64,000 nucleotides of DNA, taken from positions 154,594,178-154,658,177 of the forward strand of contig NC_134085.1 of the NCBI RefSeq assembly GCF_000715075.1, written 5' to 3'. The position numbers and the translations under genes are program-made. This DNA is from Nicotiana tabacum. Its lineage: Eukaryota > Streptophyta > Magnoliopsida > Solanales > Solanaceae. Shown piece by piece: positions 35,428-46,932 of the stretch (the first letter of the stretch is position 1; every line of letters begins with the position of its first letter). The notes beneath the pieces were generated by a model. The model worked only from the letters and a program-made list of their open reading frames with translations. It made no database searches and was not told where the DNA came from.

Positions 35428-36590
35428 TGCAGGTGCCTACCTAGAAGACAAGGGAACTCATCTCAAAGTTTAAACATCAGGCGCCTACCTTGAAAACAAG
35501 GGATTCATTTCAAGTTTAAGTTGCAGGCGCCCACCCGGAAAATAAGGGAATTCATTACGAGTCTAAGTTGCAGGCGCCCACCTAGAAAATAAGGGAATTC
35601 ATTTAAAGTTTTAAGTTGCAGGCGCCCACCTGGAAAACAAGGGAGTTTATTGCGAGTTTAAGTATCAGGCGCCCACCTAAAGAACAAGGAAATTCATTGC
35701 GAGTCTAAGTTGCAGGCACCCACCTGGAAAACAAGGGAATTCTTTTCAAGCTTAAGAATTAGGCGCCCACCTGGAAAACAAGTGAATTCATTTCAAGTTT
35801 AAGTTGCAGGCGCCCACCTGGAAAACAAGGGAGTTCATTACGAGTTTAAGCATCAGGCACCCACCTGGAGAACAAGGGAATTCATTTCATGTTTAAGTTG
35901 CAGGCGCCCACCTGGAAAACAAGGGAATTCACTGCGAGGCTAAGTTGTAGGCGCCCACCTGGAAAACAAGGAAATTCGTTTCAATCTTAAGCATCAGGCG
36001 CCAACCTGGAAAACAAGGGAATTCATTTCAAGTTTAAGTCGCAGGCGCCCACCTGGAAAACAAGGGAGTTCATTGCGAGTTTAAGCATCAGGCGCCCACC
36101 TGGAGAACAAGGGAATTCATTACGAGTCTAAGTTGCAGGCGCCCACCTGGAAAACAAGGGAATTCATTTCAAGTTTAAGCATCAGGCCCCCATCTGAAAA
36201 ACAAGGGAATTCATTTCAAAGTTTAAGTGTCAGGCGCCCACCTGGAAAATAAGGGAGTTCATTTCGAGTTTAAGCTACAGGCGCCCACCTGGAAAATAAG
36301 GGAATCCGTTTCAATGTTTAAGCATCAGGCGCCCACCTGGAGAATAAGGGAATTCATTTCAAGTTTAAGTTGTAGGCGCCCACCTGGAAAACAAGGGAAT
36401 TCATTTCAAGTTTAAGCATTAGGCGCCCACCTGGAGAACAAGGGAATTCATTCAAGTTTTAAAGTCAGTTGCAGACACCCACATAGAGAATAAGGGAAGT
36501 CATTTCAAATTTGTTTCAGAATTATTTCAAGTTGCAAGTCAGTAGAAGGCACCCACCTGGAGAACAAGGGAAGTCATTTCAGAATTCAAT
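35428..36590 (+). repeat. 47-bp tandem array, element 2 3' UTR
   Basis: About 24 units of 47 bp with the core AGGCGCCCACCTGGAAAACA followed by AGGGAATTCATTTCAAGTTT. It sits between pol and the 3' LTR, as expected for the hypervariable Ogre/Tat 3' UTR arrays. The core aligns with the element 1 unit read on its sense strand (GGGAGCCCGCCCAGATAACA). Duplicated at 45340-46502. Confidence 0.93.
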
Positions 36591-36840
36591 TCGAGTTAGA
36601 AATAATAGAAGCTCGCCTCGAGAGTACAAGTCAACAGTTCAAGATGCACGACAGAACTGAAGAAGTTTCAAGATCAAGTTTGAAGATATATAGATAGAAA
36701 TCTTGTAACTCATAAATCATAGATTAGCCTAGATTCTTTTCATTTTTCATTTCGGTGTAATAAGGAGTTCAACAAGTAGTAGTAGCGGCAGCAGCAGTGA
36801 AATCACAGCTTCCCGATAGTCCCAGCTACCAACACTTTCA

Positions 36841-36886
36841 GAACAACACTAACCTGATTCCTTTATAGCCAAGGATATGTAGTCAA
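36841..36886 (+). promoter_or_regulatory. Compound hairpin a' of element 2 (pre-PPT copy)
   Basis: Inner stem TCCTT (36859-36863) with AAGGA (36871-36875) is perfect. The outer stem is partly lost (CAACAC against ATGTAG). It lies about 125 bp before the PPT, as in element 1. Duplicated near 46753. Confidence 0.6.
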
Positions 36887-37007
36887 CCTCGAAAGTAGGG
36901 TTCGGTCAGACTTTTCAAAAATGCTTCCCATGGAGTATCCAAACGGGCAAAAATCGCTTGTATTTGCTCACTTCATCTTTTCCCGAAAACTCTTCGTGTT
37001 TCCGAAC

Positions 37008-37020
37008 AAAGAGGGGCAGT
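37008..37020 (+). other. Polypurine tract of element 2
   Basis: AAAGAGGGGCAGT directly before the 3' LTR. Duplicated at 46920-46932. Confidence 0.85.
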
Positions 37021-40000
37021 TGTAAGCAGGTGATTTTTGCCCGACCCAAAATACTCTTACAGAATCACACAATAGATTTTTGTAGGTAATTTTAATTTTA
37101 TTTTTTTAGGAATATCTGTTCAAGTGTTTGCATTTTAGTTGCATTTTCGTATACCTTAAAAAACAAACAAAATACCCCAAAAAAATATCAAATTTCATGC
37201 ATTGCATATTAGGTTTTGTGTTCGTATTTTAGGATTAATTTGGTTAATTAATTATTATTAAAATGAAAATCATAAATATGGTTCATTTTAGCTCTTAACA
37301 TTAGAGGAGTAATTTTCTCTTCGGTAGCTAGGGTTAATCAATTTTGTAAGTATTACAAAAAAGATAATCAACTTAATTTTATAATTTAGGATTAATTTTA
37401 GGGTTTAATTAATTTAGTTAGGATTTTTATTAAAGAAAAAAAAGGAAAGAAAAGCAAAACAAAAGAGTGGTCTTGATTTGGGCCACCCAAAAGACTAAAT
37501 TCAGTGGCCCAAAATTCCTTTTAACCCAATTCCGCCCAAGCCCAACCTCCATGCCCGGTCCAGCACCCCTCATTAACCAAACGACGCCGTTTTGTTTACC
37601 TAAATCCCGACCGTTGATCTCCTTTGATCAAACGGTTGGGAACTCACCACCCACCTGCTATATAACTGTCCTAACACTCCTCAACCCCCTCAAACCCCCC
37701 CTCATTCCTTCTCCCTCCCAAAAACTAGAAACCCTAGCCGCCCCAAAATGCTCCCACCATATTAGCCGGTGGCCACCACTCAACCATGTCCAAACAACCC
37801 TAAATTCTTGTTCTACACTCCCCTCGCACTCCTAAGCCTCGATCCCATATCAATTTCCCCAAAAGCTCGGTCAAATCCTGCCAATTTCAGATCTAGTGAC
37901 ATGCAAAAAACCCTAAGTCCCATGCCTTCAAGTTTCCAAAGACGATTTGGCCTGAAACTGGTGTTAATCGTTTGTTATCAACAAGAACATTCGATTAACA
38001 CTTATTTCGGTTTAAATCGGAGAAGGCCGGAGGTTTTCCTGAGCCAACTGCCCGTCCGCCTAGTATAGGTATCTCTACTCCTCTTTTCCTCTTCCTATTT
38101 CCTTGTTTCTTTTTCTTCTTCTTTTCCTTTCTTTTCTTTTCTCCTTCTTTACTCTGTTTTCTTTTATTTTCCTTTTTTTTTACCGAAAAATGAAAAAGTT
38201 TAGGTAGCCATAATCTATAGATTGTTAGGTTTTTCTCATGGTTAGTCAGTAGGTTTTAGGGTTCATTAATCTATGTATTTTCGCTTCAGAATCATCAAGT
38301 TTGTCAGTTGTTCGATTAGGTTGTTAATTTGGTTTAATACATGCCTATTTTAGCTTAATTCTTAAATTTGTTTAGTTTAATATTAATAGTGTTTAGCTAC
38401 TTTGTTGTGTGAATTATTTGGTTAGTATGCATAATCGACTAATTAGGGTAGTTTAATTAATTAGTGTACTTCATTCAGTGTTTGTGCTTTTAAACGTTTC
38501 AGCATTAATTGAAATATGTGGGGGTTAAAGGAATCAAACAGTAACTTAAGGAGTCATTTTGAGGGTTGGACAAATAGAAATTCAGATAAAGCCATTTAGG
38601 AAGCTTCTAGAATATGGGCAGCTGGTCTTATTTGGCCAGTACAAAATACTGGAACCAATTAGAGGTTGACAGCTGTTCAAATTCTGTTAAAATATGCTTT
38701 TATGGCTGAAGGGAATAATTCCCTTATCCTTTTCAGCACATGGCATTCTTTATAGCTATATATAGAACCTTCCTTCACTCATTTTTGGGGAGAGATTTCA
38801 GAACCCCAAAACACTCCTAAAGGTTCAACACTGTTTCGTTAGAGCTGATCCTCCTTTCCTCTGATTTAAGCAAAATTTTAAGAACTTCTTTGGGATTTCT
38901 GGTTTCTACAAGTCGAAAATGGATTAAGTTTGAGGTTGTGGTTGGCTGTTTCTTGCTACTTGCTTTCTACTGATTTCTTGCTGAAAATCCATCTCTTTGC
39001 TGTTGAATTTTTGCATCTATTTAGCACTTTTGGAGCAGTTCTTAAGCAACAAGGTATACACCTTGCCTTGTGCTAAAGTCTCTGTAAATCTGACTTAACA
39101 TGAATGGAAGAAATTTTATTTGAATGATAGGTTGTTATGATGCAATTCATCTTCATAAGTGCAATAACATTTGAGTTTTCTTGACCATGTAAATCTCCGT
39201 TAATTTAGTGTTTCTTATGCTATAAAAACCTGTTTCTTGTGTGTTAAATGCAGTATTTGTTATCTGTTGGCTTTGGGTTATATATACTGTTTCACTTGTT
39301 CATTCTTGTCTAATATTCTTGTTTTGTTGGTTGAGTTTGTGTAATAATACAGTAGTCAACATGTGTGTAGCCATGCTCTTGGTGGATCTGATCTCGACAT
39401 GGTTAGATCCATGTGAGTTCAAAGCTTAAATAGAATTTTACTCATATATGGAAAAGCTGGCAGTCTTATGAAAGATTATTTCCCAAATTTTCAATTGTAG
39501 ACATTAGGATATTTGGTTTTGATAGTTTAGGTTGAGTCTGTTTACTATTTCATAGGTTGAGTCGTGTTCGTTCTTTTAATTAATCGTTAATTGTTCATCA
39601 ATGGTTCAAAGTTTGTGGTTACTGTTAAATAGATATGGAATTTCTATGTAAATAGATGTGATGTATAAATATATTGGGAGGTTCAGAATTGAATGCTTTA
39701 AGTAGTTTTATTTTAATGTATTGGACTTGCTGGGAAATCCAAGATAACTGCATAATGATTTAGCCCTTTTCTTTCATTTGTTTCATTGAAAGGGCATGTT
39801 GAGTATTTTGCTGGCCATGGTAAGTCCAAGGACCAAGTTCATACACTTTCCAAAAGGAAAATTATTATTCAATTGCTGAATGATGTGTGTATTTTTTATC
39901 TTAGGATTCAGTATTGATAAAGTACTTATGCATGTGATGTTAATGTGATTAATCAGTAGTTTAAAGTAGTTCAGCATATTCGATTTCAAAATTGAGTAAT

Positions 40001-41138
40001 GGTGTAGTTATTTGTGTATTAGAAGAGATTGAATTTCAGCAAGGGAGCAATGCGAGCCGTCCAGTTTGGACTTTGGATTTCATCTACTAGAATCTGCCTG
40101 GCCCATTAGCCTTGGCCCAGATGAGGCAGCTGGGTTCGAACCAGGCTCCATGTGACTTGCTTCTGTTTTTCTTTCACTTTCTGGGCTCAATTTCGGCCCA
40201 AGTATCTTCAGCATTTTTCTTAAATTTTCTGTTAATATATTAAATGGAATGTAACATTAAAAGCTTGTCTTTGAAAGTTGGGTCTGGTACTGGCCCAATC
40301 GAATCTGCCGGGTTAGACCAGGCCTATTTTACCCTTTTTGTCCTCATTCTTGGGCTCCATTTCGAGCCCAGTGCTTACCAACCATGTTTTCTCTTAAAGA
40401 CTCTTGCAGATAAAAAAATTGGGCATGTTGCAGGCCCATTTCTTCTCAAAATAATTAAAAAGCCTAGTGTATTATCCAACGCATGCTTACAATTAGTAGT
40501 TTTGAATTGAACTTTAACTTATATTAAACACGAACATTCGTAGTTTGCTTTAGGTGCGTTATAATAAAATTATCATAGCTACGGGTACGGTTCACGTGAC
40601 GTAGTTGTGATACACAATTTCCAAATCCGGGGGTACATTTATGTGACTCGGCCACAACAACTAATAATGTTAATAATTTAAATATGTTGTAAATCATGGG
40701 TACGGTTCTCGTGACACGATTCGTAATGTGTATCAAACAAACAAGTGTACAACAATCGTAACTTGTTCCAGAATAATTCCATAAATAATTAAAAGTGGTC
40801 AAAGGTTAAAAATGCATATAGGTTTTAAATATGTAATTAATCAGATAATTAGGCCAATAATAATAGTTGAGCGATCGTGCTAAAACCATGGAACCCGGGA
40901 ATTCCTAACACCTTCTCCTAGGTTAACAACATTCCTTACCTGAATTTCTGTGTTCGAAGACCATAAATAGAGTCAAACCTTTCCTCGATTCAGAATTTTA
41001 AACCGGTGACTTGGGACACCATAATTTATTCTAAGTGACGACTCTGAATTTGAATAAATAATCTCGTTTTGATTATTGTCACTTTAATTGAAAAAACTCC
41101 CTTATACCCCTTTCGGGGTAGAAAAAGGAGGTGTGACA
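37021..41138 (+). repeat. 3' LTR of element 2
   Basis: Starts TGTAAGCAGGTGATTTTTGCC and ends GGTGTGACA, followed by the host TSD GAATC. It matches the 5' LTR along its length. The ORF at 37467-37835 and others inside are not supported as genes. Confidence 0.93.
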
Positions 41139-41850
41139 GAATCAATGCACCCTCGCCTGGAAAAGTTAGCACTCGCTTTGCTAAGCGCTTCCAGGAAGCT
41201 AAAATCGTACTTTCAATGCTAGCATATATGTGTCATTACCTCCTACTACTGAGGAATATCATGCATAAGCCCGAGCTCTCGGGCCGATTAGCCAAATGGG
41301 TCGTAGAGATTAGCGGGTACAATATCGAGTACCGACCCCGAACTGCCATAATATCTTAGATTTTGGCAGACTTTGTGGCCGACTTTACACCGGCCTTAAT
41401 ACCCAAAGTCGAAAAGGAATTGTTGCTCTCATCGGAGAGTAATTCGGGAATCTAAACCATATTCATAGACGGTGCCTCTAACACGAACGGGTCCGGGCTT
41501 AGTATCGTGTTAAAACTACCTACGGGAAGCGTAATCAAGCAAACTATTAGAACTGTAAAGTTGACTAACAATGAAACCAAGTATGAGGCCATGATTGCAG
41601 GTCTAGAACTAGCTAAGAATCTTGGGGCCGAAGTGATCAAATCCAAATGCGACTCCTTCCTCGTCATAAATCAAGTCAACGAAACGTTCGAAGTAAAAGA
41701 AGAACGGGTGCAAAGGTACTTGGACAAATTGCAAGTGACCCTGCACCAATTCAAGGAATTGATTCTATAACATATTCCCCGAGATCAAAATAGTGAGGCC
41801 GGTGCATTGGCCAACTTGGGGTCATCTGTCAACTCCGATTAATTCGGCTC
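41139..41850 (+). pseudogene. Host Tat element: end of RNase H and second RNase H (copy 1)
   Basis: Resumes the RNase H frame left at 18318 (SMHPRLEKLALALLSASRKL), then NIMHKPELSGRLAKWVVEI and YNIEYRPRTAI. The second RNase H-like domain follows: TIFIDGASNTNGSGLSIVL, NNETKYEAMIAGLELAKNLG, CDSFLVINQVNETFE. In this copy the expected Glu of the E-Y-E-A motif is Lys (TKYEA), while copy 2 keeps Glu. Several stops. Confidence 0.85.
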
Positions 41851-43150
41851 GGTGGCAGTGGTACAACTGATGAACTCGATGGTAGAAGAAGGTCACGCTA
41901 ATGTAATATCGACAAGTTTGACTTGGGATTGGAGAAACAAATACATAGATTACTTGAAAACAAGAAAAATGCCTTCAGATCTCAAAAAATCCAGAGCCAT
42001 GCGCACCAAGGCTGCCAGATTTTGCTTAGTCGAAGGGATATTATTTAGAAGATCGTTCTTCGGTCCACTGGCCTGATGTTTATGGCCGGGAGAGACCGAA
42101 TATGCCATGAGAGAAGTTCAAGAGGGCACTTGCGAGAACTATTCGGGGGCAGAATCCTTAGCTCGGATGCTAATCAGAACCGGCTACTACTGGAATGAAA
42201 TGGAAAAAGATGTGAAAGACTTCGTGCGAAAATGCGACAAGTGCTAAAGACACGCCCCGATAATCCATCAACTGGGGAAGATGCTCCACTCGGTCCTGTC
42301 TCTGTGGCCGTTTATAAAGTGGGGAATGGTCATCGTCGGTCCCTTGTGATGGGCCCCCGGTAAGGTTCAATGCATTATATTTATGACCGATTATTTTTCC
42401 AAATGGCTCGAGGCTCAGGAGTTCGAGAAGGTCTGAGAGAAAGAAGTTATTGACTTTGTTTGGGATCATATAATATGTAGATTTGGGATACCAGACGAGA
42501 TCGTTTACGACAACTGGAAATAATTTGTCGGTAGCAAGGTGAGTAAATTTTTCGAAGATCACAAGATCAAGACGATACTATCGATGCCTTACCACCCTAG
42601 AAGGAATGGGCAGGCGGAATCAATGAACAATACTATACTCCAAAACCTAAAAAAAGGTTGACCCGTTCGAAAGGAAAATGGAGAAATCTTGCCAGAAGTC
42701 CTGTGGGCATACTGTACAACTTCAAAATCGAGCATCGGGGCCACTCTATTTTCTTTGGTCTACGGAACTGGATCCCTAAAACTAGTCGAGGTGGTTAAAA
42801 TGAGCCTCAAGTTCCAGTATACAACCGAAGAGTAAAACAATGAGGCTATGATCACGAGCTTGGAGCTATTGCACGAGAGGCGGGAGGCTGCCATGGTCCG
42901 GTTGGCTGTCCAGAAGCAGCGACTAGGAAGGTACTACAACCGAAGATCCAACCTCCGACATTTTCATGTCGGGGACTTGGTATTAAGAAAGGTAACACTA
43001 CACATCAGGAACCCAAACGAAGGGAAATTGGGCCCGAATTGAGAAGGACCGTACCGAGTTGTAGGAATTACCGGCAAAGTCTCATATAAACTCGAAGCAG
43101 GAAATGGTGTACAACTACCAAACAACTAGAACGTGGCACACCTAAATTAG
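41851..43150 (+). pseudogene. Host Tat element: integrase (copy 1)
   Basis: Linker and zinc domain (LVEGILFRRSFFGPLA then a stop at 42074-42076, ARMLIRTGYYWNEMEKDVKD, RKCDKC). Core (WGMVIVGPL, TDYFSKWLEAQEFEKV, PYHPRRNGQAESMNNTIL). C-terminus with RRSNLRHFHVGDLVLRKV. The second catalytic-site TDN motif reads YDNWK. More than eight stops or frame breaks. Confidence 0.85.
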
Positions 43151-43754
43151 TACTACTACTAAGGTACGAACTTAATTCCCTTTTAATTTTGTTATATTAC
43201 GGACTAACATATGCAAGTACTCGGCCAGGGGCGGATGTGCCTATCAGGTCTGAAAGCACGAGTTGCTTCCACATCAGGCTGAAGCTAAAGGCAAGTTTAC
43301 CCCAAATTGGAAGGGGCCATTCATTATAACAAGAGTGTTGTCCAATGGTGCTTTGTATTTAACAGATATAGAAAGCAAATATGTATATATGGCTATCAAT
43401 TCTGATGTAGTCAAAAGATATTATGTATGATTTCTTTGGTTTGTCTAATTTTATTGTTTGTACTTGGCATGTTTTGAAGATTGGAATGACGAAGACATTT
43501 TATTCTGCTATCTAAACACTTTATCCTTTGTTACCCCTTTTAACCCGTACTTATTTTCTTTCATACCCTCTTTTGGAATCAGAAGCAGAGTTTAGGAAAT
43601 ACAGATACAAAAGTTCAAATAAAAAAATAAAAAAAAAAGGGAAAAGAGGAAAAAGAGAAGAGAAAAATGAAAAAAAAGTAAAGTAAAAGAAAAAAAGAAA
43701 AGGAAAGAAAAGAACAGAAAAAAAGTAACAAAAACAAAGCAACTCGTATATCTT

Positions 43755-43794
43755 GAACTACGTTCGACCTGATTCCTTTTAAGGATATGTAGGC
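43755..43794 (+). promoter_or_regulatory. Hairpin b', duplicated copy
   Basis: Identical to 33843-33882, offset 9,912 bp. Confidence 0.65.
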
Positions 43795-45339
43795 AGCCTC
43801 ACGGTTCGGTCCCATCAAAACAAAAATCCAAAATTCCCAAGACTCGAAGTAACTGGGGCAGAAATTATGGTTTTGCAAAACGGTCTGATTCCAAAAGTTG
43901 TAATTTTTGAACCTTGTTATTTAAAACTGTTTTGAGCTTGCACGCCACCTTTTCTTTTTAACCCTGTCCAAAAGCCTACACCACGCTCCAAAGAAAGACT
44001 TTCCGATCAATCTTTGAAATATTCTAAGTCAAGCAAGCTAGAAGTATGATCTATGTCATGGGCAACACTTCTATTCGGGAGCACAAGGAAAAATGAATAA
44101 ATGAGAGAGTCTTATTGGTGAAAACCTTCATGGGCATCGTAAGGCGACGGAAGGTTGAGAGAAAATTAAAATGAGAGAGGATTATTGGTGAAAACCTCGT
44201 CAGGGCACTACAAGCCAAATGAGGCTCGCAACTTTGCAGAGAGATTGGATTATGGAAAATCCTGGTTTCGAAGTATGAAGACAAGGCAAAATGAAATATG
44301 ATTAGGTGAACAGTCTGGTCTGATTAATCCGAAATACATGTCATGATAATTGGAGCCAGCTGATTCACTCATATAAGTCTCTTTTTCACTCTTCCTCAAA
44401 TAGTCATCTCTGTCTAAAATTCCCTTTTTGTCTTTGTTTCTCGAAGTCACTTTGCTTCATTTTCTTTTGGGTCTACTTCTCTAAGTCTTTTTCAATTATA
44501 GCCTTGTTAAGCAAGCAAGAAAGGATTTCAAAGCTTATTACCAACTTTCAATTGCACAAAGCAAAGTGCGGCCAAAGCATACCAGAAATAGCATGATTCA
44601 AAATGAGAAATAAGGTGTTAGTGGGAGTTCAAGTAGTCAAGTGGTTTCGTGAACTTTGAGGAAATATAGAGGTTCAAATTGGAAGGACAGAAATGTAAAA
44701 TAACATGATGAGTGTGAGGCACTCGGGTCATTCAGGGTTCTGTGTTTGAGATTCGATCATAAGGTCAAACAATTCTTTGCTAGCGCAAGGCAGCTAATCG
44801 GAACAAAGCATGGCAGTGGAAAGGCCACCTTCAGCAACAATGCCGCAAACTAACCACCACATTTTCAAACTAATAAGATTTTCTTTGATTGAAACATGGG
44901 TAGGAAGTTTCGTGTTCTAGAGGAACCCTCCGTGAGGAAAGCGTGCGCCAGATAGGTTCAACCGTAAGTTCTCAGGACCCGCCTGGACAATGGGATTTAA
45001 TTTCAAGTTTTCAGGACCCTCCTAGATAATGGGATTTAATTTAAAGTTCTCAAGACCCTCCTGGATAATGGGATTTAGTTTTAAGTTTTTTAATACCTTC
45101 ATAGATAATAAAAATTTAGCGTAAGTTTTACCTTTAGAAAGTAGAATTTAGCTTTGAAGTTTTACTCTTAAGATGAGGTTTAATTTTAAATTTCCAGGGC
45201 CCTCCTAGATAACGGGATTTAGCTTTTAAATTCTTATAACTCTTTTGGATAACAGGATTCGATTAATACTCACAGATGTTCCCGGTACCAAACTGGGGCA
45301 GAAAAGTTTCCTTTGTTTTGTTTGTTTGTTTTGTCACAA

Positions 45340-46502
45340 TGCAGGTGCCTACCTAGAAGACAAGGGAACTCATCTCAAAGTTTAAACATCAGGCGCCTAC
45401 CTTGAAAACAAGGGATTCATTTCAAGTTTAAGTTGCAGGCGCCCACCCGGAAAATAAGGGAATTCATTACGAGTCTAAGTTGCAGGCGCCCACCTAGAAA
45501 ATAAGGGAATTCATTTAAAGTTTTAAGTTGCAGGCGCCCACCTGGAAAACAAGGGAGTTTATTGCGAGTTTAAGTATCAGGCGCCCACCTAAAGAACAAG
45601 GAAATTCATTGCGAGTCTAAGTTGCAGGCACCCACCTGGAAAACAAGGGAATTCTTTTCAAGCTTAAGAATTAGGCGCCCACCTGGAAAACAAGTGAATT
45701 CATTTCAAGTTTAAGTTGCAGGCGCCCACCTGGAAAACAAGGGAGTTCATTACGAGTTTAAGCATCAGGCACCCACCTGGAGAACAAGGGAATTCATTTC
45801 ATGTTTAAGTTGCAGGCGCCCACCTGGAAAACAAGGGAATTCACTGCGAGGCTAAGTTGTAGGCGCCCACCTGGAAAACAAGGAAATTCGTTTCAATCTT
45901 AAGCATCAGGCGCCAACCTGGAAAACAAGGGAATTCATTTCAAGTTTAAGTCGCAGGCGCCCACCTGGAAAACAAGGGAGTTCATTGCGAGTTTAAGCAT
46001 CAGGCGCCCACCTGGAGAACAAGGGAATTCATTACGAGTCTAAGTTGCAGGCGCCCACCTGGAAAACAAGGGAATTCATTTCAAGTTTAAGCATCAGGCC
46101 CCCATCTGAAAAACAAGGGAATTCATTTCAAAGTTTAAGTGTCAGGCGCCCACCTGGAAAATAAGGGAGTTCATTTCGAGTTTAAGCTACAGGCGCCCAC
46201 CTGGAAAATAAGGGAATCCGTTTCAATGTTTAAGCATCAGGCGCCCACCTGGAGAATAAGGGAATTCATTTCAAGTTTAAGTTGTAGGCGCCCACCTGGA
46301 AAACAAGGGAATTCATTTCAAGTTTAAGCATTAGGCGCCCACCTGGAGAACAAGGGAATTCATTCAAGTTTTAAAGTCAGTTGCAGACACCCACATAGAG
46401 AATAAGGGAAGTCATTTCAAATTTGTTTCAGAATTATTTCAAGTTGCAAGTCAGTAGAAGGCACCCACCTGGAGAACAAGGGAAGTCATTTCAGAATTCA
46501 AT
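45340..46502 (+). repeat. 47-bp tandem array, duplicated copy
   Basis: Copy of 35428-36590. The unit number and order are the same as in unit 1, so the array has not expanded or contracted since the duplication. Confidence 0.93.
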
Positions 46503-46752
46503 TCGAGTTAGAAATAATAGAAGCTCGCCTCGAGAGTACAAGTCAACAGTTCAAGATGCACGACAGAACTGAAGAAGTTTCAAGATCAAGTTTGAAGATA
46601 TATAGATAGAAATCTTGTAACTCATAAATCATAGATTAGCCTAGATTCTTTTCATTTTTCATTTCGGTGTAATAAGGAGTTCAACAAGTAGTAGTAGCGG
46701 CAGCAGCAGTGAAATCACAGCTTCCCGATAGTCTCAGCTACCAACACTTTCA

Positions 46753-46798
46753 GAACAACACTAACCTGATTCCTTTATAGCCAAGGATATGTAGTCAA
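46753..46798 (+). promoter_or_regulatory. Hairpin a', duplicated copy
   Basis: Copy of 36841-36886, offset 9,912 bp. Confidence 0.58.
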
Positions 46799-46932
46799 CC
46801 TCGAAAGTAGGGTTCGGTCAGACTTTTCAAAAATGCTTCCCATGGAGTATCCAAACGGGCAAAAATCGCTTGTATTTGCTCACTTCATCTTTTCCCGAAA
46901 ACTCTTCGTGTTTCCGAACAAAGAGGGGCAGT

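Larger units (their letters stand above)
33519..37007 (+). other. 3' UTR of element 2
   Basis: Non-coding. In order: purine tract (33710-33815), hairpin b' (33843-33882), a block with two GTGAAAACC-containing repeats (34190-34300), about 40-bp repeats (35040-35390), the 47-bp array (35428-36590), hairpin a' (36841-36886). The small ORFs on both strands here are low-complexity or repeat artefacts. Confidence 0.75.
18319..41138 (+). mobile_element. Element 2: full-length Ogre-type Ty3/gypsy retrotransposon (22.8 kb), inactive
   Basis: LTRs of 4.1 kb (18319-22448 and 37021-41138), PBS, ORF1, Gag, protease with G-patch, intron-like spacer, RT, RNase H, second RNase H, integrase, tandem-repeat 3' UTR and PPT. 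Size, LTR length, ORF1 and the spacer between protease and RT are the known hallmarks of Ogre elements. All ORFs are broken by stops or frameshifts. It sits in the RNase H domain of the host Tat element with a 5-bp target duplication. Its 3' part was later copied by the tandem duplication starting at 33355. Confidence 0.93.
33355..43266 (+). repeat. Tandem duplication, unit 1 (9,912 bp)
   Basis: Runs from the integrase C-terminus of element 2, through its 3' UTR and 3' LTR, to the 3' part of the host element's pol region. It is followed immediately by unit 2. By eye the units differ at about two dozen single bases and one 1-bp indel (near 38297). Corresponding features are offset by 9,912 bp before the indel and 9,911 bp after it. 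Confidence 0.95.

Noticed and set aside
36841..36915. Possible Pol III box B (GGTTCGGTC followed by a T run) next to the hairpin
   Set aside because: No matching box A at a suitable distance and the T run is weak. The similarity to a tRNA T-arm is probably chance, although it recurs near some copies.
37467..37835. ORF of 122 aa in the 3' LTR, repeated at 47379-47747
   Set aside because: It is repeated only because of the tandem duplication. Proline/serine-rich, no domain, and the 5' LTR lacks the same frame, so no sign of coding.
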